From assembly GCA_024734495.1 (NCBI GenBank), contig JALMQS010000099.1, forward strand, positions 100,655,322 to 100,719,321: a stretch of 64,000 bases of DNA. Reading direction: 5' to 3'. Position 1 is the stretch's first letter. Each line of letters begins with the position of its first letter. This document shows, piece after piece, positions 23,147 to 33,291 of this stretch. A program made the translations under genes and the position numbers. Origin of the DNA: Forficula auricularia (lineage: Eukaryota; Arthropoda; Insecta; Dermaptera; Forficulidae). The notes under the pieces were generated by a model. It searched no databases and was not told the origin of the DNA. It saw only the letters and a program-made list of their open reading frames with translations.

Positions 23147-23269
23147 GAAATGAAAGGAGGAAGGAATCCAATAAATTACACCTTATTTGGATATGTGTTA
23201 ATTTTTTCTTTCCTCACTACCCCTGGGCTAACTTCCATCACTTTCAATTAAAAGTTCTACCAGTCCGTC

Positions 23270-23902
23270 TCTCTCCAGAGAAAATTTTGTGCAAAAAAAT
23301 AAATATAAAATTTATTTTCTACTCTCTCTCCCTCAATGGGGACGGATGTCGTTGAGGCACTAGCTAGTATTGGGGATTAAAACTAGGGCGAGTGCAAGTC
23401 GAAATCGTGTACTGGGGGTTCCGTGTGCCTTAAATGCTCCAAAACACTTGAATTTGGAGTTCCCTCATACTTTTAAATTGAATTACTTTTTTAAAAAAAT
23501 TTAGTCTGATTCTAATTATAAAGATGTTTACAGAGATACCTCGCACACGAGGATAAAAAAAAAATTATTTTGGACCTCACAAAAAATTTAACTCTCGCCA
23601 AAATAATAATAGACAGACCAACAAGAAAGTAACTAAAAATTGGAATTAGAACAATGCATTCATGTGGAGGATATAAATTTATGTTTACAGAAAATTATCT
23701 AAATAGTTGTTTATTATTTTTCAAATAAGTGATAAATTGTTTATATGATTGTAGGATACGCCTGGGAGGCAGGCAATTGTTTGCTTCTTGGGTTGCTGTA
23801 GAATTGAACTAATTTTTTCTTTTTTGCTAATTGTGTTCAAAGAGAGAGAAATCAAATTTCTAGCCCTTTTAGTCGAGTTGAATAAAAGTGTACATAATTA
23901 CT
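23270..23902. other. Non-coding DNA
   Basis: No recognised gene. CCAGTCCGTCTC at about 23260 marks the downstream flank of the ribozyme family. Confidence 0.45.
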
Positions 23903-23910
23903 CTTTAGAA

Positions 23911-24126
23911 CAGGGGTTCCAAAACTTTTCCGAGTTGTGGTGCCTTTTTTCAATAAAACTTTTTCCATGTCACGTTACCCACAGCAAAAGTAAGTAAGAG
24001 ATAAAAATAAACAATAAATAAATTTTTAGCTTCTCTCTAGTTAGGCCAAATGTTTTGTTTCTATTAATTATTAAACTTTGCGGCGCCCCTGTGAAAATGC
24101 CGCGGCGCACAGTTTGGGAACCTCTG
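23911..24126. mobile_element. hAT-type MITE
   Basis: The ends CAGGGGTTCCAAAAC and GTTTGGGAACCTCTG are imperfect inverted repeats. The flanks CTTTAGAA (23903-23910) and CTTTAGCA (24127-24134) are an 8-bp duplication with one mismatch. It is 216 bp, with GC-rich subterminal CGGCGCCCC and CCGCGGCGC patches and no coding frame. Confidence 0.88.
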
Positions 24127-24134
24127 CTTTAGCA

Positions 24135-25765
24135 CACTGCAAAACTATAAAATAAAACACTGCTCAAAATGATTGGGGGGGGGGTTAATAAAGGGACGTG
24201 CTTTTGGTAATGTTATGAGTTGTCCACGACATATTTTTTAAATTGTTTCAAGCTAACCTACTTCTTTCATATTCTGATATGATATACCATAAAATTAGCA
24301 AAACCACGTTTTTAAAAATTCTTTATTCTATTTATAACAATTAAGTCTCTAGAAATTTAAGATGGATTTAATATAATTATTTTTTGGCCTTCATGTAAAA
24401 TAGCCAAATCAAAGTAAACCCTGACCATTCATTTAATAAGCATATGATTGTTAATGAAATCGATTTAAATTAATTCTCTTTGAAAAAAAAGTAAAATAAA
24501 TCATTCTATTTGAAAGATATTATTTTCTTAAGTAATTAATGTAATCTTTAGAGTTGCTAACATATAAGAAGGATTTGTACGGATTTTACATCCAAAGCGT
24601 GGAAACTTTCTTAAAAAGCTACTTTGAAAAAAAGACTGAAAATCCATAAAATTTAATGAAAAGTTCCTCAAAGCCTATACATTTAATGAGTAGGTAATAA
24701 ATCATTTCTTTTTAATTGTCAAAAAAAGGTAAAAATATAATAAATATCGAAGAAAAATGGCACCGAAGACAAAAGAGTTTTTTATTTATTTTTTATTATT
24801 ATCCCTCCTCTCCACCCCTTCACGTCCCCGAAGTCCCCGTCTAAGAAGAGGGTTTCTTTTTTGGACGGCGTTTCATTCATTTGATTCCATCATCGGATAT
24901 ATTTATGTTTTTATTTTGCCCGCTTGAAAGGATTGTTAATTATTATTCGTCTTTGATGAATATATTCAACAAGCCAAGACGTTTTTCATTTAATTCTCCT
25001 TAAGATATTACAAAGTATAATGAAATAATAATATTATTTTCCACAAAAAGAATAATAAACAAGATTGTGCTTTTGGACGTAATAAAGGGAATGATTTCTG
25101 ACATTCATAAAACGTACACCCACGTTTTCACCTTATACCTCCACAGTTTTGGTGTTGTAATTTTGAATTAAAAAGACTATAAAAGCAGCAGCCAAATAAA
25201 ATAAATACAGTGTAAGTCAACGGGAAACCACTATACTGAAAAACTTCATTTGATTTTACTAATAAAATAATATTTTCCTCCAGCACTCAAATTGAATTTT
25301 CCAAGGTTTCGAGGCAAATCAAGATAATTTTTATTTAGAAATCGTTTGCACAATTTCAAATTTTCTATAATTTTTGGGTTCCGTTTAAAAAGTGAAATAG
25401 GAGATTAATATCAGCGTCGCTACAGTGTTTGTCTGTAGGTATTTCTGGATAGCTGTCTGTCAGCGTATTGTTACTCATAAACTAAATAAGATACAAACTG
25501 GAAATAGAAATGGTGGATAGATTTATCGTAAGGAAAAATAATTATGTTGCAAGTTCAAGCGATAGCGAAAAGAATGAAGAGGCTATTGCATACCATAGCC
25601 GAATCACACATTTTACCAGCATTTTTTTCTGTCTCAAAAATGGCATTAATAATATAACAATAAGTAGTGATTTTGTGATGACAAGCTTATATATTTCATA
25701 TTCACTTAAATAAGTGTTCCGCTAAAGAAAATTGCTCACAAAAGTGTTACTATGGTTTGATACGG
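24135..25765. other. Non-coding DNA with a possible transposase N-terminus
   Basis: A frame at 25510-25713 starts MVDRFIVRK and continues SSSDSEKNEE, which resembles the start of some hAT transposases (MDxFxxRK followed by an acidic Ser-rich linker), but it soon loses protein character. The remainder is AT-rich with no feature. Confidence 0.3.
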
Positions 25766-25768
25766 TTA

Positions 25769-25910
25769 GGGCCGATTGTATGTCGCAAAGTAAATGCTTT
25801 TTACCACTAACACAGTGCCTGGCATCTGATTAGCCATCCCAGTTCCTCCATTTACCATCTACCCTGTGTTAGTGTTAAAAAGCATTTACTTTGCGACATA
25901 CAACCGGCCC
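25769..25910. mobile_element. PIF/Harbinger-type MITE (copy 1)
   Basis: Ends GGGCCGATTGTATGTCGC and the inverted GCGACATACAACCGGCCC, flanked by TTA on each side (25766-25768, 25911-25913). GGGCC-type termini with a 3-bp TWA duplication indicate Harbinger. It forms a 142-bp hairpin. A second member lies at 48792-48899. Confidence 0.88.
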
Positions 25911-25923
25911 TTAGTGTGTTGTC

Positions 25924-26215
25924 CTCAAAGTTTAGCTACGCTAGCAATGGCCCCGTTGATAAACGTCCATGAAGTTAGGCTACGCTAGTTATGGGAAATC
26001 GATTTTCATGACTTATTGAGTTTTTAAGAGAATCCAGCTGATTTAATATTAATTATTTAATTTTTTGAATTAAGTAATAAGTTTTCAGATAACACCCCTG
26101 AAGTTAGCTAAGCTAGTTGTGGTTTTGATAACACCCGTGAAGTTAGCTACGGAATTTTCGAGATAACAGCCGTGAAGCTAACTACGCTAGTTATGCGATT
26201 TTGAAATTATGCGAT
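25924..26215. repeat. Degenerate short tandem repeat (GTGAAGTTAGCTACGCTAGTT)
   Basis: Phrases of the type GAAGTTAGCTACG followed by CTAGTTATG recur about five times with irregular spacing of roughly 50-60 bp, interrupted by AT-rich sequence at 26040-26085. Each unit contains the palindromic AGCTACGCTAG-like core. No coding potential. Confidence 0.65.
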
Positions 26216-26650
26216 GTGAAAGTAGTGCACTCTAATTGATGCTTCAAAAAATCTCATTTTTTTCAAATTAATAATTAATTTGCTTCTCATCTTTTTGAAA
26301 AAAAAATATATGAATATTTAATTTTATATTTTGTTTCGACATAATTAATTTCCCTTTATATAATAATTAATTAAAATATACTAAGCTTGACGAACAGTTG
26401 CCTGCTTCACGTAAGAAAATTTCGTGAATAACTTCAGACTATATAAGATCGCCTTTGCTGCTTTTCTATTGAAATTACATTGTGTTTTTTTAAATCTTTC
26501 GTTAAAAAGTTAAAAAAAAATGTCATATGACTTGTTTAAAGATGTACGATTTACTGTTGTAACAGGAACTCTGGAGCAAAGGGTATATGTATATTCGATT
26601 TATATATATATATCTACATGGCATTTAAACGTATTACATTCTCTTGTATT
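26216..26650. other. AT-rich non-coding DNA
   Basis: No supported feature other than a short TA-rich microsatellite near 26600. Confidence 0.5.
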
Positions 26651-27692
26651 CAGTGTGTCAATTTAAAAACTTCCCACCCCTAGTATCGCTAAGCTGGCAA
26701 ATTATTTCAAAAATAGTGAGATACGTCAAATTTGTATTCGAGGGGGAAGAATTTTGACGTATAAATTAGATCGCCCCCTTCAGCCCCCTGCCCCCCAGAG
26801 CCCCCTACCAAAAAAAATCTTAAATGGGAAACGGAGTCATGTGTCAAAGTCAAAAACCAATTTAAATTTTCAATTTTGACTTTGTTGTTTTCAATTTTGT
26901 TTTTTTAATAGTTTGCAAGAGGCGACTGTGGGTCAGTGGTTAGAGTGTATTTAGTAGTAGTGGCCAGCTGGACTGAAATACGCTGGTACGAGACCGAGTC
27001 TCGGCAGATATTTGCAGTCGCCTCATCTAGGAAAGCAAGGGCAACCTACCAAGAGTATAATTAACTAGTAACCTCTCCAAACTAGCCGTTCGGAACCGGC
27101 GTTAAAAAGTAGGTCCCGTATATTTGTGTAAAAACAGCTAAACACACTCAGCACAGGAATATGTGGAGAGGAGCCAAAACGTCAGGGAGAGCTGATATGG
27201 CACTTAAAGAAGACGAATCATTTCCAAAATAAATGTACAAGAATAAAAACGCGTTCTAATTTGTTTGTGGTTTACGTTAATCTAGTAGGTATGATGCTAC
27301 TTTATCTGTAAAAATTGATTTATTAAATCAACGTACCACCGTCAAAACCTATTTTAATGAGAATTTATAAGTTTAATGTATCATACAAATAATTACAAAA
27401 ATTCAATTTTGCGAAATTCAAAGACGCCTAACTTGGCAACGCAGCACTCAAATTTAAAAAATGCCACACCAAAATGTAGAGAATAAAAAGCTTTTCAAAA
27501 ATGAGGTTTCAATCGACCCCCTTTCCTATTTAAGATTTTTGGGTGGGTGGCTCTGGGGGGTAAGGGGGCGATCTAATTTATACGTCAAAATTCTACCCAC
27601 TCGAATACAAATTTGACGTGTCTCAGCGATTTTTGAAATAATTTGCCAGTTTAGCGATACTAGGGGTGGGAAGTTTTCAAATTGACACACTG
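26651..27692. mobile_element. DNA element with long inverted repeats, superfamily unknown
   Basis: The left end (CAGTGTGTCAATTT) and right end (AAATTGACACACTG) start inverted repeats about 190 bp long that include GTATCGCTAA, AAATTTGTATTCGAG and a G/C-run segment. The interior has no transposase and carries a SINE (26919-27220). Flanks TGTATT and TGTATA could be a 5-6 bp target duplication, but I cannot assign a superfamily. Confidence 0.8.
26919..27220 (+). mobile_element. tRNA-derived SINE
   Basis: The 5' part has an A box, TGGGTCAGTGGTTAGAGTG (26929-26947), and a B box, GGTACGAGACC (26985-26995), about 38 bp apart, which is the spacing of RNA polymerase III internal promoters in tRNA genes. 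It is followed by a non-tRNA body containing AACTAGCCGTTCGGAACCGG and ends near AGAAGACGA. The anticodon region does not fold as a real tRNA, so this is a SINE and not a tRNA gene. Confidence 0.85.
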
Positions 27693-27735
27693 TGTATAAT
27701 TATATATTACCCCGCCATTAACGGGCCTCTTTCCA

Positions 27736-27980
27736 TTGGCGTAGTTAGGGAGTTTTACTAGGGGGCAGCCGGCCAGCTGATTAGCCATCACAAGGTTTCA
27801 ATTTCGGTATCCGATTATAGATCAACTAACTTTATAGTAGAATTGACAAATTTTGAAATTAACAAAATAATTTAATGAAAAATACATAAGTGATGCCTCG
27901 TAAAAATGGAATTTCTGAGAGGGGTGATGAGTTTTGTATGGGGCAGTCCACCACTTGCCCCCTCCCCTAACTACGTCCAT
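27736..27980. mobile_element. MITE with TGGCGTAGTTAGGG ends
   Basis: The left end TTGGCGTAGTTAGGG and right end CCCTAACTACGTCC are inverted. The body includes AGGGGGCAG/CTGCCCCCT-like patches. A partial second copy starts near 28108 (GGCTTAGTTAGGGGG) and runs to about 28315 in the same orientation. No coding region. Confidence 0.65.
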
Positions 27981-27999
27981 AACTACAATATACTATTGG

Positions 28000-28095
28000 T
28001 TATCTGCGAGACTCATATGAGAAAAATAAGAAAAAATAGACTATCTTTATTTCTTATTTTTCTCCTATGAATTCTCGCAGATATCCAATGGTTTA
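28000..28095. repeat. Inverted repeat between the two MITE copies
   Basis: TTGGTTATCTGCGAGACTCA is inverted at about 28065-28092 (GAATTCTCGCAGATATCCAA), separated by an AT-rich loop. Confidence 0.65.
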
Positions 28096-28641
28096 CTGTA
28101 GTCATGGGCTTAGTTAGGGGGGGAGGCAAGTGGGGCAATGCCCCCATACAAAATTCGTTTCCCCCTCCCCTAGAAAAATCAACGAAATCTTTAGTAGAAT
28201 TGACAAATTTTGGAAGTAACGAAATAATTTAATGTGAAATACATAAGTGATGCCTCGTAAGGAATTTCAATTTTTCAAGGGGGGGAGCAATGATTTTTGT
28301 AGTGGGGCACAAAATTCAAATGACTAACATAGGTAAACTATTTATTTTTATTGTTTCTTTAACTTTGACTGAGGTATTTTGAATTGACGAATGTAGATTG
28401 AGTAGATGTATAATAACAACATCTAGGTGTCGACCACCAAAATAGGAATAATCATAGTGAACATGATTTTTATATAGCAACCGAAACATCCACCATATTA
28501 AATAATATCACTGTTCAACAAAAATTAATCAAAAAGTTGTACCCGTAAACCTAACAATGGATTCCACTAGAATAATCAAAAATTGGGTAAAATTGCGAGC
28601 TAGGTTTCACAAAAAAATGAAATAGAATAAAAATGAGTTTA

Positions 28642-28684
28642 GAATTCAATATATTTTGGGTTCTCAGGCCATCATCAGAAGTTA
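28642..28684 (-). ncRNA. Hammerhead-like motif, AUAUAU class, G12 lost
   Basis: CUGAUGA and the AUAUAU segment are kept, but the GAAA block reads AAAA, removing conserved G12. Expected to be inactive. Confidence 0.55.
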
Positions 28685-28848
28685 GAGAAAAGTGAATATA
28701 AATTGGATTTTTTTTTTACAAATAATAATTTTTTGGAAACATGTATGGTGCGAGAAAGTTAGGGGGAGGAGAAAACGTAAGTACTGAAAATTAATATTTT
28801 CGACAGATGGAACAAGGGAGTTTTTAGCCAGATGGTGGGAAATATGTA

Positions 28849-30467
28849 CGAGCCCCGTCCCATCTCAATTGGCCCACCAATATTTTTTTCTTTTTAAATA
28901 AAATTATGCTAATTCACGGTAAATTTAATTTAAATATTTATTTTTATTATCATTTGGAACAACATTTTAAACAATTTAAAACATTTTATTGTAACATTTA
29001 AATTAAAATTATTTTTTAATTGTTAAAAACAAGGAAAACATACAAAATCCAAAAACCTTTACCACTGTGTGACGTCGCCTTTATTTTTAACTACGGCTTG
29101 AATTCTTTTGGGAAACGTACTTATTAAGTTTTGACACTCATCTTGAGTGAAAGTATCCCAAATATTTTGAAGTTTGTGTTTTAAATCGACTACGTTTCTA
29201 GTTGTATGCGTAATAGCTTTTTCATTGTGTGCCAAAGAGTTTCTATTGGTGATGAAGTTTCTATTGGTGATGAGAAGTCGAGACTGTTTGCCACCCACTC
29301 CAAAAGTGGAACATTATGATCAGAAAGCCATTTTAAAGATTTTCTTGATGTATGGCAGGCCTTGTTGGAACACAAAATTATTATTATTCTGCAGTGCATC
29401 TGCCATTGTTGGAAGTAACGATTTTTTTTAAATCTCAAAATATTTATTAGTGTTTACAATACCATCAATGAAGTTAAGTTTTCCAACACCTCTACCAGAC
29501 ATTGAACCCCATACCATTACTGAAGCAGGAAATTTTACTTTCTTTTTTAAACAATCTGAATTGAAAGCTTCATTTTTTTGACGAATAACTCTGCTTCGAT
29601 TGTCCCCAACACAAACTTCAAAACGAGACTCATCACTCCAATGGACACTATCCATTAATCACTCGTCCAATTAATGTGACTTTTAGCCCATTTAAGCCGG
29701 TTTTTCTTTTGTTTTAATGTCAAGAGTGACTTTTCTTTCGCCTAAAAAAAATTCGTAAAATTACAAAAAAAAAAAATTTGGAATAAGTTGCAATAAAATT
29801 ACCTTGTAAGTTTTAAAACCTAACTTAAGGGCTTCTCTATGGCACGTGGATCTTGAAACACTTCGCCCCCACAGCATCGCTCCAAAGAACAGATAATTCA
29901 CCATAGTTCGAACGCCTGTTTTTTCTAATAATCTTCTCCAATGCCCGTCTATCAGCATCTGATATTTTGGATTTCGACTCATACCGAGGTTTTGTAGCTA
30001 TTGTACCCGTTGTTTTATAAACTCGAATAATATTTCTGACAGTAAACTTTGATAAATTAACTAGATCGCCAATTTCCGCGTTTGATTTTCCCTTTTTAAA
30101 TAAATTGATAATAATTGAGCGAATTTTTTCATCAACAACCTTTCCACGAGTCATTCTTACTAATAATAAACAAAACAAACTTTCTTTTGTTGCAAAAAGG
30201 CAAAGCCTACTTGATTATTTCACATATTCAAAGATTCTTAAAAAAAAATCGTGAAAAGCAAAGAACTATTTTTTATATAAAAATATGTTTTTAACAATTA
30301 AAAAATAATTTTAAGTTAAATGTTACAATAAAATGTTTTAAATTGTTTAAAATGTTGTTCCAAATGATAATAAAAATAAATATTTTTATTAAATTTACCG
30401 TGAATTAGCATAATTTTATTCAAAAAGAAAAAATATTAGTGGGCCAATTGAGATGGGACGCGGCTCG
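28849..30467 (-). mobile_element. Tc1/mariner-superfamily element, complete ends
   Basis: The ends are CGAGCCCCGTCCCATCTCAA and its inverted match at right, flanked by TA (28847-28848, 30468-30469), the hallmark target of the superfamily. The inverted repeats are about 190 bp long on each side. Length is 1619 bp with one minus-strand transposase, which is broken. Confidence 0.93.
29059..30154 (-). pseudogene. Tc1-like transposase, frameshifted
   Basis: A Tc1 transposase binds the inverted repeats and cuts and pastes the element with a DDE catalytic triad. The N-terminal part (about 30154 downward, starting MTRGKVVDEK) keeps the paired-type helix-turn-helix: KGKSNAEIGDLVNLSKFTVR and a KPRYESKSK linker. 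The middle part, in another frame, has WSDESRFEV (first catalytic Asp region) and ASVMVWGSMSGRGVGKLNFI. A third frame has ACHTSRKSLKWLSDHNVPLL and IETLWHTMKK. Between blocks there are at least two frameshifts and several stops. The tract TTTCTATTGGTGATGAAG is duplicated in tandem (about 29240-29275), repeating SSPIET. A complete protein would be about 340 residues. The element is dead but could be moved by a relative acting on its intact ends. Confidence 0.9.
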
Positions 30468-30837
30468 TATAACTGGTTTATAAGAAGGAATAGAATAGTA
30501 CATGGAAAGTGCTGTTATCTTAATATTAATTTACAATGTGCGAACAATAGAAGGAATGATGAGTTATTTATTATAAAATATAATCAATAATTGTATTTTT
30601 ATTCACTTCTAGTTTGTTATTTAAAATATTTAATTTTTTTTCCCTCTCACCATACATGTTTCCAAAAAATTATTATTTGTAAAAAATATATCGAATTCTA
30701 AACTCATTTTTGTTTTTTTCATTTTTTTGTGAAACCTACCTCGCAATTTGACCCAATTTTTTATTATTAAATAAAAATGTTTCACCTAGAACTAACACCT
30801 ATCTCCTTAAAAGTTATTGATTCCAGTAGAGTTTATA

Positions 30838-31354
30838 CGCTGATTATCATGCAATTTCCCGATTTTTTACAACACGTCAGAGTTTTGAGATATTATCGTT
30901 CAAAATGACGAAAAAGGCCATTTTGACCTATTAAATATTAAACACCAATATTTGAAATCAAAATGTTTTGTTGACGTAATAGAAAACAGCTTCCTCTTTG
31001 ATTTTCAAATTACCACTTGTTTTTAGCTCAATTAGAGCTCGAATTATAACTAAAAAAAAACTAAGGTCTTATGTTTTTATCTATGTTTATTGTCCTTTAT
31101 AATATCGTAGTTTTAGTTTTTTAGTTATAACTCGAGTTTTAATTGAGCTAAAAACATGTGGCAATGGGAATTTGGAAATCAAAGAGGAAACTGTTTTCTA
31201 TTACGTCTACAAACTATTTTGATTTCAAATATTCCTGTTTAATATTTAATGGGACTCTAAAATAGGTCAAAATAACCTTTTTCTTCATTTTGACCGATAA
31301 AATCTCAAAACTCTGACGTGTTGTAAACAATCGGGAAATTGGATGATAATCAGC
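30838..31354. repeat. Foldback element about 517 bp
   Basis: GCTGATTATCAT at left is inverted as ATGATAATCAGC at right. The arms (about 225 bp each) share CGTCAGAGTTTTGAGAT, TTTTGACC and TAGCTCAATTAGAGCT-like segments. No open frame. TTATA lies near both outer edges and may be a 5-bp TSD. Confidence 0.75.
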
Positions 31355-33285
31355 TTATAAAACTGTGCTGGAATCTGTTGTTAAGTTTACGGGGAGAAAT
31401 TGTTGTTTAGTAGTGTAATTATTATATTTATAATCAGTGCAATATTATATTTGTTATTGAACAATACATGTTTTGTAACAAGAAAATATGAACATTGTTT
31501 CTATGAAAAATTGATAATATTCTTTGTAATCCACCAACGTAAATTATTGATATTGTATAATTTGACTTTTTAAAATTTTTAAAGTTACATCATACTAAAC
31601 CTTTTCTCAACAAATACTTCAATTATAACATTAATACTTTTTAGGTTTTGGTGCTAACCTTTTACATAGTTTATTTGACTTAAATGGACTTGGGGAGTGG
31701 GGGGGGGGGGTGCTTGGAGTTACAAGCCTTTATCACTAGATGACTGTGAATTACATTCAAACCAATTGCCTGAAATTTCTTTTAAAATAACAATTAAGTC
31801 TGTTTAAGAAGACGTTTAATTTAATTGATTGTTGAGCTTTTACTAGGTGTTTTAAGATTATCGTTATTTTTATGGTCGCGTTTTACGATCGTAGTGTTTT
31901 ATGAGTACATTTCCTATTTTTTGAGTTTACAGAATGTACTTCTATCTCATTTAATACAAAATATCGTCCTACGTAATTAGCATTCATGTTTGTCATTAAA
32001 TCAACTGCTTCTTCTTCCGAACTTTGTTACGTTCATTATCTTTATCACTTTATCTTGCTTGTAGAATATGCATTCTACCAAGTTCTCTTCTATAATATCA
32101 AAGAGTAGGGATTTTATTTGTAATGATCACTTAACCTCCGGAATAAGTAGCGTGATATAATTATATTATAAATCTTGCAATATATCCAATTTTATCATTT
32201 AATACGGTTTTTTGCAATGTTTAGAGTTGATAGAATAAAGATCCATTTTAATTAAACATCGGTATTGCCTTTTTAGCATCATAAATTATAATTTTCTGAA
32301 ATTTTGTAATATTACCATTTACAACGTTTTAAGAGTGGCGAGCCCGTGAGGGAAATACAATGAATAATTGCATCTTAGCGCATTGTCACTGGTTCGGTAT
32401 GGTAAAGTTTTGGTTCAAATCGACTTATCTCTTTACCCCATTAGTTATTTAAAGGTTCCGATCTTACAACTGAAAGCGTTATGTTATCATTCTTATAAAA
32501 TTATATTATGAAATTGTATAATTTGCAACGATTTTAATCGAATTAAAATAACATTAATTTCATTTTTGTTAAATTTTAGTTTCTTTCTTATTAAATAGAT
32601 CGTAACAATTGAATTTACTGAATTTTGAATTTTAGATTTTTTTGAACTAATAAATAAGCAGATTTATTATTTTAAGAAAAATAATTGTAATTGAAAAGAT
32701 TTTATTTTGTCAAGAGTAGCAAACTTGTTGATTAATAAAGAAAAATAAATGAGGTTGTCCTCTGCTTGAAAATAAACTCGTTTGTTCAGTGACCTGTTTA
32801 GTACTACGATAAAACCAATTTATTTAAATCCAATCGGGTATTTGAACTCTTGAGAAATAAAAGAAAAAATATTTATAATTAAAAAGACTGATCTGATGAA
32901 GGTCAAATCTTGGAAACTATAGTCTCAAAAAGATAAATTATATATACCATATATGTGTCTCTGAGTATTTATATATTATATTTGTATTTAGAACAGTTGA
33001 ACCTCTTTGATTTCTCTTTATGAAAAATAATTGTATCTTTGACTATTTTTTTTTTTTTTTTAAATAAACTATTTAAAAAAATTGATAAATATTATATCAG
33101 TGTGGAGGCGAGAAATTTCGGTACCATAGCAAAATGAAAATTTTCAGTTCCCCGTTACCCCGGTGGTAGATATGTTTTTGTTGGGGTCTCTCAGAATCAC
33201 AGGGGCCGTAAGCTTTGCTTATTCTTGATATGTGGTAGCTTCGATCTTGAAGAGGAGTAAATATTTTCTTAATGAATGACAAACT
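31355..33285. other. AT-rich non-coding DNA
   Basis: A poly-G run near 31700 and GC-poor sequence elsewhere. A decayed ribozyme motif lies at 32886-32926. A minus-strand frame at 33097-33282 does not show a known domain. Confidence 0.45.
32886..32926 (+). ncRNA. Decayed hammerhead-like motif, ACUAUAGU class
   Basis: CUGAUGA and GAAACUAUAGUC are present, but helix II is reduced to a weak AGG/CUU stem and an extra CUGAU sits just upstream. The TCTCAAAAAGATAAATTATA flank matches the family's TCTCAAACAAATAAATAAT flank. Confidence 0.5.
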
Positions 33286-33291
33286 GACATT

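Larger units (their letters stand above)
22718..23252. mobile_element. Palindromic ribozyme-family element (ACGU class)
   Basis: Two arms of about 260 bp are inverted copies meeting near 22985; the outer borders are GAAAGCAATGGAAG at left and CTTCCATCACTTTC at right. An outward-facing hammerhead-like motif lies in each arm (22820-22862 minus, 23107-23146 plus). No open frame. The structure is a near-complete foldback. Confidence 0.85.
28545..30800. mobile_element. Palindromic ribozyme-family element split by a Tc1 insertion
   Basis: Sequence around 28600-28760 (TTTCACAAAAAAATGAAAT, GAATTCAATATATTTT, CCAAAAAATTATTATTTGT on the opposite strand, CATACATG) recurs inverted at 30640-30760. Between the arms sits a complete Tc1-like element (28849-30467). 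The right border carries TTTCACCTAGAACTAACACC, the shared flank of the AUAUAU ribozyme class. This gives a clear relative age: the palindrome existed before Tc1 inserted. Confidence 0.75.

Noticed and set aside
26919..27000. Possible tRNA gene on the plus strand
   Set aside because: Internal promoter boxes are good, but acceptor and anticodon stems do not pair; the body continues as a SINE.
31690..31712. Poly-G and similar poly-G/C runs (also 38148-38166, 49526-49548, 63933-63953)
   Set aside because: Homopolymers without flanking structure; their exact length is likely unreliable and no CRISPR, G-quadruplex or regulatory claim is justified from sequence alone.
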